DNA from: Rhizomys pruinosus
Lineage: Eukaryota > Chordata > Mammalia > Rodentia > Spalacidae
Direction of reading: 5' to 3'
Length of the DNA: 64,000 bases
NCBI GenBank assembly: GCA_009823505.1
Contig: VZQC01009956.1
Coordinates: forward strand, 1,794,506 to 1,858,505
Positions 56,985 through 64,000 of the stretch are shown here, in pieces. Position 1 is the stretch's first letter. The number at the start of each line of letters is the position of its first letter. Under the pieces are notes generated by a model. It had not been told where the DNA came from and did not search any database. It was given only the letters and a program-made list of their open reading frames with translations. Made by a program: the position numbers and the translations under genes.

Positions 56985-57830
56985 CACATTTGGTAAAGGT
57001 TAAAGAGACTCCTTGAGCATTTGACACTGAGGGACCACGGAGCTGGGAGGGGCTGCACGCTACCTATGACACTAGGCTCAGATGTCTCTGCAGCGGCAGT
57101 GTGGGCAGCCGCACGAGAGTCCAGCAGTCCAATGTCGGAGGCTCCTGGGACTCGGCTGTACATGGCTCCAACAGCGGTAAGCCTGGGAGGCAAACCTGGG
57201 CGGTGCTCTTGGCACATAGGGTTTAGCTTCAGCTCTCTCCTCAACAGCTTTCCATTCCTATGCACCAAAGCAGCAGTGAGGCTGACAGGCATCCTGGAGA
57301 AAGGCGACTGTGTGCCTGAGGCTATGTGCATGCATTTCACTGAGACAGAGAACTCGGCCTTCAAGAAGAGAGCCAAAGATTCTCCTTCCATCCTCAACAC
57401 TTGAGAGTCAGGTATTCTCATCTACCACCCCACAGAAACCCCTCCAGATCCATAAGGTCCGTCTGGAGCTCAGAGCAACCAGTCTGCCAGCTCCACTCAC
57501 ATAGGGAACATCTGCCCAGTCCTGGGCAAGCATGCTACATGTGCAAATCTCCAGGTGCATAGCACCTGGGTGGTTCAGCAGGTGTTGCCCAAGCCCGGTC
57601 CAGCTCACTGACAGGGTGGTCTCTTGCTGAAGCATGTTGGCTGAGGCCCACCATTGGGACCATGTACAGGACACAGCACAACCTAAAGTACTTTGCAAAC
57701 TTCTACAATAAGAAATACACATTTCATGGTGCCTGCAAAATGGCCAAGGAGGCAGTCTGATGTTCCCAGAATCTCCAGAACCCCAAGCCACAGTCCAGAA
57801 ACAGATCCAGCTTCAGGCACATACATGATC
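56985..57830. other. GC-richer block of unknown origin
   Basis: The base composition is clearly richer in G+C than its surroundings. Long frames overlap on both strands (57021-57404 plus; 56885-57421 and 57408-57791 minus), but none shows a family signature and all are short. It may be part of a processed pseudogene, possibly 3' UTR of the FOXK2 copy to the right, separated from it by later insertions. This is speculative. Confidence 0.3.
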
Positions 57831-58109
57831 TCACTCACATGATGTCTCATTTTATTGTAGTGGCTGAATTATAAATCCAGCTAGTGTGCAGTAACTCCAT
57901 AATTTCAACACCCATCATCTGCAGTAACATTGTGACAGCTCCATATTGTGGGTGACACGAAATACTTAGAACAGACTTATCATATTTGGTCTTTATGTAA
58001 ATAATAAATGTTTCTTAAATTGCCTAAATATACCATTCTGAACCATTTCATTATACCAGGAAAATACAGGGATTTTTTTCCCCTCGCTTTAAAAAAAATT
58101 AGGAGTGCT

Positions 58110-58800
58110 CAGAGCTTAGATTGGGGATTTCTCAGGACCACCTGAAGCACAGGTAGGAGCCAAGTGCTTCAGCCAGGTGGATTGTTGGATAATTCTATCT
58201 CTGTGTTGTTGAATAATTGTTTCATTAGTTTGTTGGATAATTAAATCATTGTCTTGTGTGGCTGTTGGGGTGGAGTCGCCCTGGTAGTTGGTATAAAAGG
58301 TGAACCTCTTACCACTGTGAGACTTGAGTGCACAGAGCTTAGATAAGGGACTTCCCAGGACCACCTGAAGCCCAGAGTACTGGGGCACAGGCTAAGCCAG
58401 GCATACCCCCCTCCAAAAAAACTGGAATTGCTGAGGGAGTGTACAGGTGAATTTTCTTGGAGAACCTTCAGAACAGAAAGGGAAGAGTGAGTTAGACTTC
58501 CAATATATAAACAAAATTGAAAGCCTGAAACCTAGACAAGTCAACACTCCATAAACAAGAAGAAAAAAGGCATCTAAAGATCTGAAGGAGACAAGCAAAG
58601 CAAGCCTTCAACACAGTGAAGAGGCATTTGTGACGCCCATCAGAATACAGGCAAAAAGGGAAACCCACATGCAAGGGACATGACGAAGGGACAAAATGGG
58701 AAAGGTGCAGGATAATTCCACATCAATCTCTACCAACCCTGTGGGGGATTCCTACAGTGGGATCTGTCTGAGGGTGACCCAGGACACAAATCTTGGAAAA
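58110..58800 (+). mobile_element. L1 5' UTR and ORF1 start fragment
   Basis: Two tandem monomer-like units (near 58115 and 58335) share AGCTTAGAT and CAGGACCACCTGAAGC, with a GGTATAAAAGGTG between them (58291-58303). A leader and the ORF1 start ATGGGAAAGGTG (about 58696) follow. The sequence breaks off after about 100 bp of ORF1. Same L1 type as 29296-34670. Confidence 0.72.
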
Positions 58801-58859
58801 ATTAAATACCAAAATAATTACATTTAAATAAATAATGTCATGATGATGACATTAAAAAA

Positions 58860-60100
58860 AAACTTACAATGAGGCTAACATGCTGTCTGCTGCTCAGTTC
58901 TAACCCCAGAACTCTCTACAAAGGCAGGTGGTGCTCCTGAATGTTGATGGGGCTGCCTGCCTCCCCAACTTCCCTCTCAATTTTATATATTGTAGGGCAG
59001 AAGTCGGCCTTACTGGACTTCATCCTGAGAGGCCAGAGAAACCTACTGAGAGTCAGAAAATGGCCTGAGGCTTCTGACCCTTCCAAGACCCTCAAGTGAA
59101 CTGGCAACTTCTCCCTCACAGCTCTGGCCATGGGTGTGCTGTGCAGACAGCAGGTTGGATGCTGGAAGCCAGTGCTGACCCCTAAGACTTCCTGGTAGGT
59201 CCCAGATCCTGGAAGAGATCTGTGGCCTTGGTCTGAAAGCGTATGTATTGACAGCCTGGTACTGTGGCTTTCAACACACAACACATAAGAGACTGGTTAC
59301 TAAGGTGGGAGCTCTGCCAGGGACAAAGCCAACATAAAGAAGCAAAGGCCAAGGAAGAATAGGCCCGTGCAGTGAGAGGCTCTGCACACATTCTGTCCCG
59401 CTGCCCTTGCCTCAAGGTCCGTGCAACCTACACACTGGCATGGAGTGGATCAAATTCGCCAGGTAACTGCTCTAAAGGGAAATGGGCAGAGGCCCTGAAG
59501 GAGTGCCATGGGACAGACAAGAGCAAACCACTCCACAGGCTGAAAACAAACCACAGAAACGAAAAGAATGATGTTTTTTCCCCAAAATGAATCTAAAATT
59601 TCCAGAGTAGAAATGGAGTGATGTGAAATGTCAAAGACCCCATTATTTTGTAAAGGAAGTATTCCTCAAAGTATTCTAACTCCACGTGTGACAACAAAAT
59701 ACTGTTTTTTCTCTCAGCCACGCGGGTGGGTCTGGCTGTGTCCCAGAGGAGAGCCATCCCAGCAGGATCAGGCTGAAGCAGGCGCTGCATCCTCACTTGA
59801 GGCTAGGTCCTTCAGGACCCGGCGTTCTCTCTTGTAGTAAAAGCTGAGCCCCCAAAGGAAGCCCAGCAAGTGCTCTGTGGAGAGGCCACCTCTGTAGGTG
59901 GCACTGCTCCTGTGGGTCTGTTCAAGTGTAGCTTTTGCCTTTAAGGAGTTCTAATGCCATCTGGGTTCATGTTTTCAGTGCTGTGAAGTCCAATCACAGG
60001 GGCCTTGACCCACTGAGAGGATGCGCACTGCCTGGGCGAGAGGCAGCATCTCCTTTTGGCACCACAAAGTTGCTGTGTGAAGTAAGAACAGTCTCCTCTG
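58860..60100 (-). pseudogene. Probable 3' UTR of the FOXK2 retrocopy
   Basis: It follows the FOXK2 stop codon (60101-60103) on the minus strand without a visible break. It is GC-richer than its surroundings and has no coding signature. A poly(A) end was not found, so the left boundary is uncertain. Confidence 0.45.
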
Positions 60101-62137
<2,037 letters not shown>

Positions 62138-63088
62138 TTCTCTTTCTTTAATTTGGGAAATTTTTCCTCTAAAATTCCATTGAAAATCTGAGCAATACCA
62201 TTATCCTGTGAATCTTCATCCTCTTCTATTCCTATGTTGTGTAAGTTTGGTCTTTTTATAGTGTTCCACAATTCCCAGTTATTATATTCTCGTGTTGTTT
62301 TTTTTTAATTTTTCATAATCTTTACTTGATCAATACAGTTCTTCCATATTGTCTTCTAGTTTTGATATTCTATTTTCTACTTCATCCATTCTGTTACTGA
62401 GAGTTTCTCCCATTCTTTCCAAGCAGTTTATGAATGGTTGCACTTCTTTTTTCATTTCAACTTGGATTTTCTTCAATGTTTCTATATCGTTTTTTTTTTT
62501 ATTTCATTCCACAGTTTATCATTGTCTTCTTTTAATATATCCCTATCATATTTAGGTCCCTCACTGCTTTTTATATGTGCTCTTTGAATTCCTTCAGCTC
62601 CTTGATTACTCTAATCATGTTTATGATAATTCTTTTAAGATCTATATCTTGAGTTGTATCTAAGCAGTCTTCACTATAGGTGTTATTATTTTTTCATTGA
62701 GCTTTTCGCATTTTGGGTTGTTTTGTTGATTAGAGTTCTAATGGGAAGCTTGGTGTTTCTTTGTTGAGCTGAAGGCCACTTTTGGCTATATTCTTCAGAT
62801 GTTTTTGATGACATGTTAATTGGTGTACAGGTGTGTATAGTTTAGGCCTGAAGGTCTCACATCTATCCTAGCACTGGACCAACCAGCACCCCTCAGCCGA
62901 CAATAACTAGTTCCCCCGATAGCCAGAGCTATGCAACACCCAAGTCTGCCCAAACACCTCAGGCTTATAGAGCCAGCACTCTGAGGGCCCCAGGTGTCCC
63001 AGTCTTGAGAGTTGGAAGGTTACAACATTTCTGCTGCTGTGCAGCTGAAATCCCTCCTTTCACCAAGGTGGGGCAAGCCCCAGTCACG
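62138..63088 (-). mobile_element. L1 5' segment, inverted (ORF1 N-terminal part and 5' UTR)
   Basis: Nearly identical to 24740-25680 in the same orientation: ORF1 block KRPNLHNIGIEEDEDSQ, coiled-coil upstream, and the 5' UTR to CCCCAGTCAC. At 63088 it switches to plus-strand L1 sequence, the arrangement expected from a 5' inversion during L1 integration. Confidence 0.82.
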
Positions 63089-64000
63089 ATGTCAAGTGCT
63101 GGAGAGGTTGTGGGGAAAGGGGAACACTCATCCATTGCTGGTGGGAATGTAAACTTGTACAGCCACTATGGGAAGCAGTGTGGAGAACCCTTGGAAGACT
63201 CAAAATGAGCTTGACATTTGACCCAGTCATACCACTCCTGGGTATATACCCACAAGACTCATCTTATTGCAGAAATACATGCACAGCTATATTCATTACA
63301 GCTCCGTTCATAATAGCAAAAAGCTGGAACCAACCTAAATGCCCCTCAACTGACGAGTTGATAGAGAAAATGTGGTACATGTACACAATGGAGTTCTATG
63401 CAACAGTAAAGAATGACAACATCATGAACTTTGCAGGTAAATGGATGGAGCTAGAAGATATTATATTAAGTGAAGTAACACAGTCCCAGAAAAACAAATG
63501 ACAAATGGTATCCCTCATCTGTGGATGCTAGTGCAAGTAACCCAGTTGTAAATATTTCTTGTGGACAGGGATGCACATTACAAGAACAACAACAGCAAGA
63601 CTGCATCAGAAAACTGATAAAATTGTGAATTGGGAGGGGTGGGAGGGGCCGGAGAGGGACACAGGTGTATATATGATTAATGTGTATTTAATTGACGTGA
63701 GTTCAACAAGTATCCAATTTTGCCCAGACTCTGTCTACAGGTTACATGTTGTTTTAGGACTTAGTAAAAGTAAATATGTGTATATTAAACAACATTGGTT
63801 TAAAGGTTCTGGTAAAAATGGTAATGTACCTGAGTTAACTGGAAATAAAACTTGTTGTTGTACACATTTGATTTACTTAAAATCTGTATAACAATAACTT
63901 TGGGATTGGCACATACAAATGCTCTCTATAATTTCTCTGTTGTACAGTATCATCTTGTAGCATTCTCTTTTACCTGTAGGATGGTTTAACTTAAAAAAAA
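63089..64000 (+). mobile_element. L1 ORF2 3' end and 3' UTR
   Basis: A 107-codon frame (63178-63501) is the ORF2 C-terminus (GRLKMSLTFDPVIPLLGIYPQ, MWYMYTMEFYATVKN). The 3' UTR follows with a G-rich tract (63632-63660) and an A-run at the window edge (63992-64000), probably the poly(A) tail. It forms one inverted L1 with 62138-63088. Confidence 0.85.

Noticed and set aside
56885..57421. 178-codon minus-strand frame as a gene
   Set aside because: It overlaps a plus-strand frame of similar length, has no recognisable domain, and its ends run into L1-derived sequence. Kept only as an unassigned GC-rich block.

Overview
The window is mammalian nuclear DNA from a rodent, most likely a muroid other than Mus. 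The evidence is the repeat load: B1 SINEs, tRNA-derived B2/B3-type SINEs, rodent-style L1s with mouse-like ORF1/ORF2, MaLR (ORR1/MT-type) LTR elements and an ERVL provirus of the MERVL/MT2 type. The species cannot be fixed from sequence alone. No intact host protein-coding gene was found. Host-derived coding sequence is limited to a broken PRAME-family locus (46.0-48.5 kb) and a FOXK2 processed pseudogene (60.1-61.7 kb). Names of repeat families rest on motif and consensus recognition, without a database search.

Layout. 0-0.64 kb: 5' end of a minus-strand MaLR element cut by the window edge. 1.4-3.6 kb: decayed class II (ERVK-like) pol on the minus strand. 4.1-10.7 kb: minus-strand L1 3' UTR and ORF2 fragments, carrying a 5'-truncated MaLR element at 7.3-9.07 kb. 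11.04-17.59 kb: a complete minus-strand ERVL provirus with two 468/469-bp LTRs, a 5-bp target duplication, a tRNA-Leu-type primer site, long open gag and pro-pol-dUTPase frames, and no env. 17.6-25.9 kb: a near full-length minus-strand L1 interrupted by a B1, a solo LTR and two nested SINEs. 25.9-29.3 kb: L1, SINE and MaLR fragments. 29.3-34.67 kb: a nearly full-length plus-strand L1 inserted into an opposite-strand L1. 34.67-44.58 kb: a head-to-tail duplication of a 4.9-kb unit (L1 carrying a MaLR provirus, plus flanking sequence) whose junctions lie in (AT)n tracts. 44.6-45.9 kb: L1 and SINEs. 46.0-48.5 kb: PRAME-family pieces in convergent orientation. 48.9-58.8 kb: LTR, L1 and SINE fragments, a solo MaLR LTR and a probable retrocopy 3' UTR. 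60.1-61.74 kb: FOXK2 pseudogene with two SINEs inside. 62.1-64.0 kb: an L1 with an inverted 5' segment.

The most notable item is the ERVL provirus. Its LTRs differ at only four substitutions and one 1-bp indel, and both large frames are open. Gag and Pol lie in one reading frame separated by a single TGA, which sits in the loop region of a perfect 7-bp stem, and no ATG is available near the start of pol. That arrangement suggests Gag-Pol is made by stop-codon readthrough. The second notable item is the tandem duplication: its two copies differ by many single-base indels concentrated in complementary stretches, as expected from poor long-read consensus, so coordinates and sequence from about 34.7 to 43.5 kb should be treated with caution.
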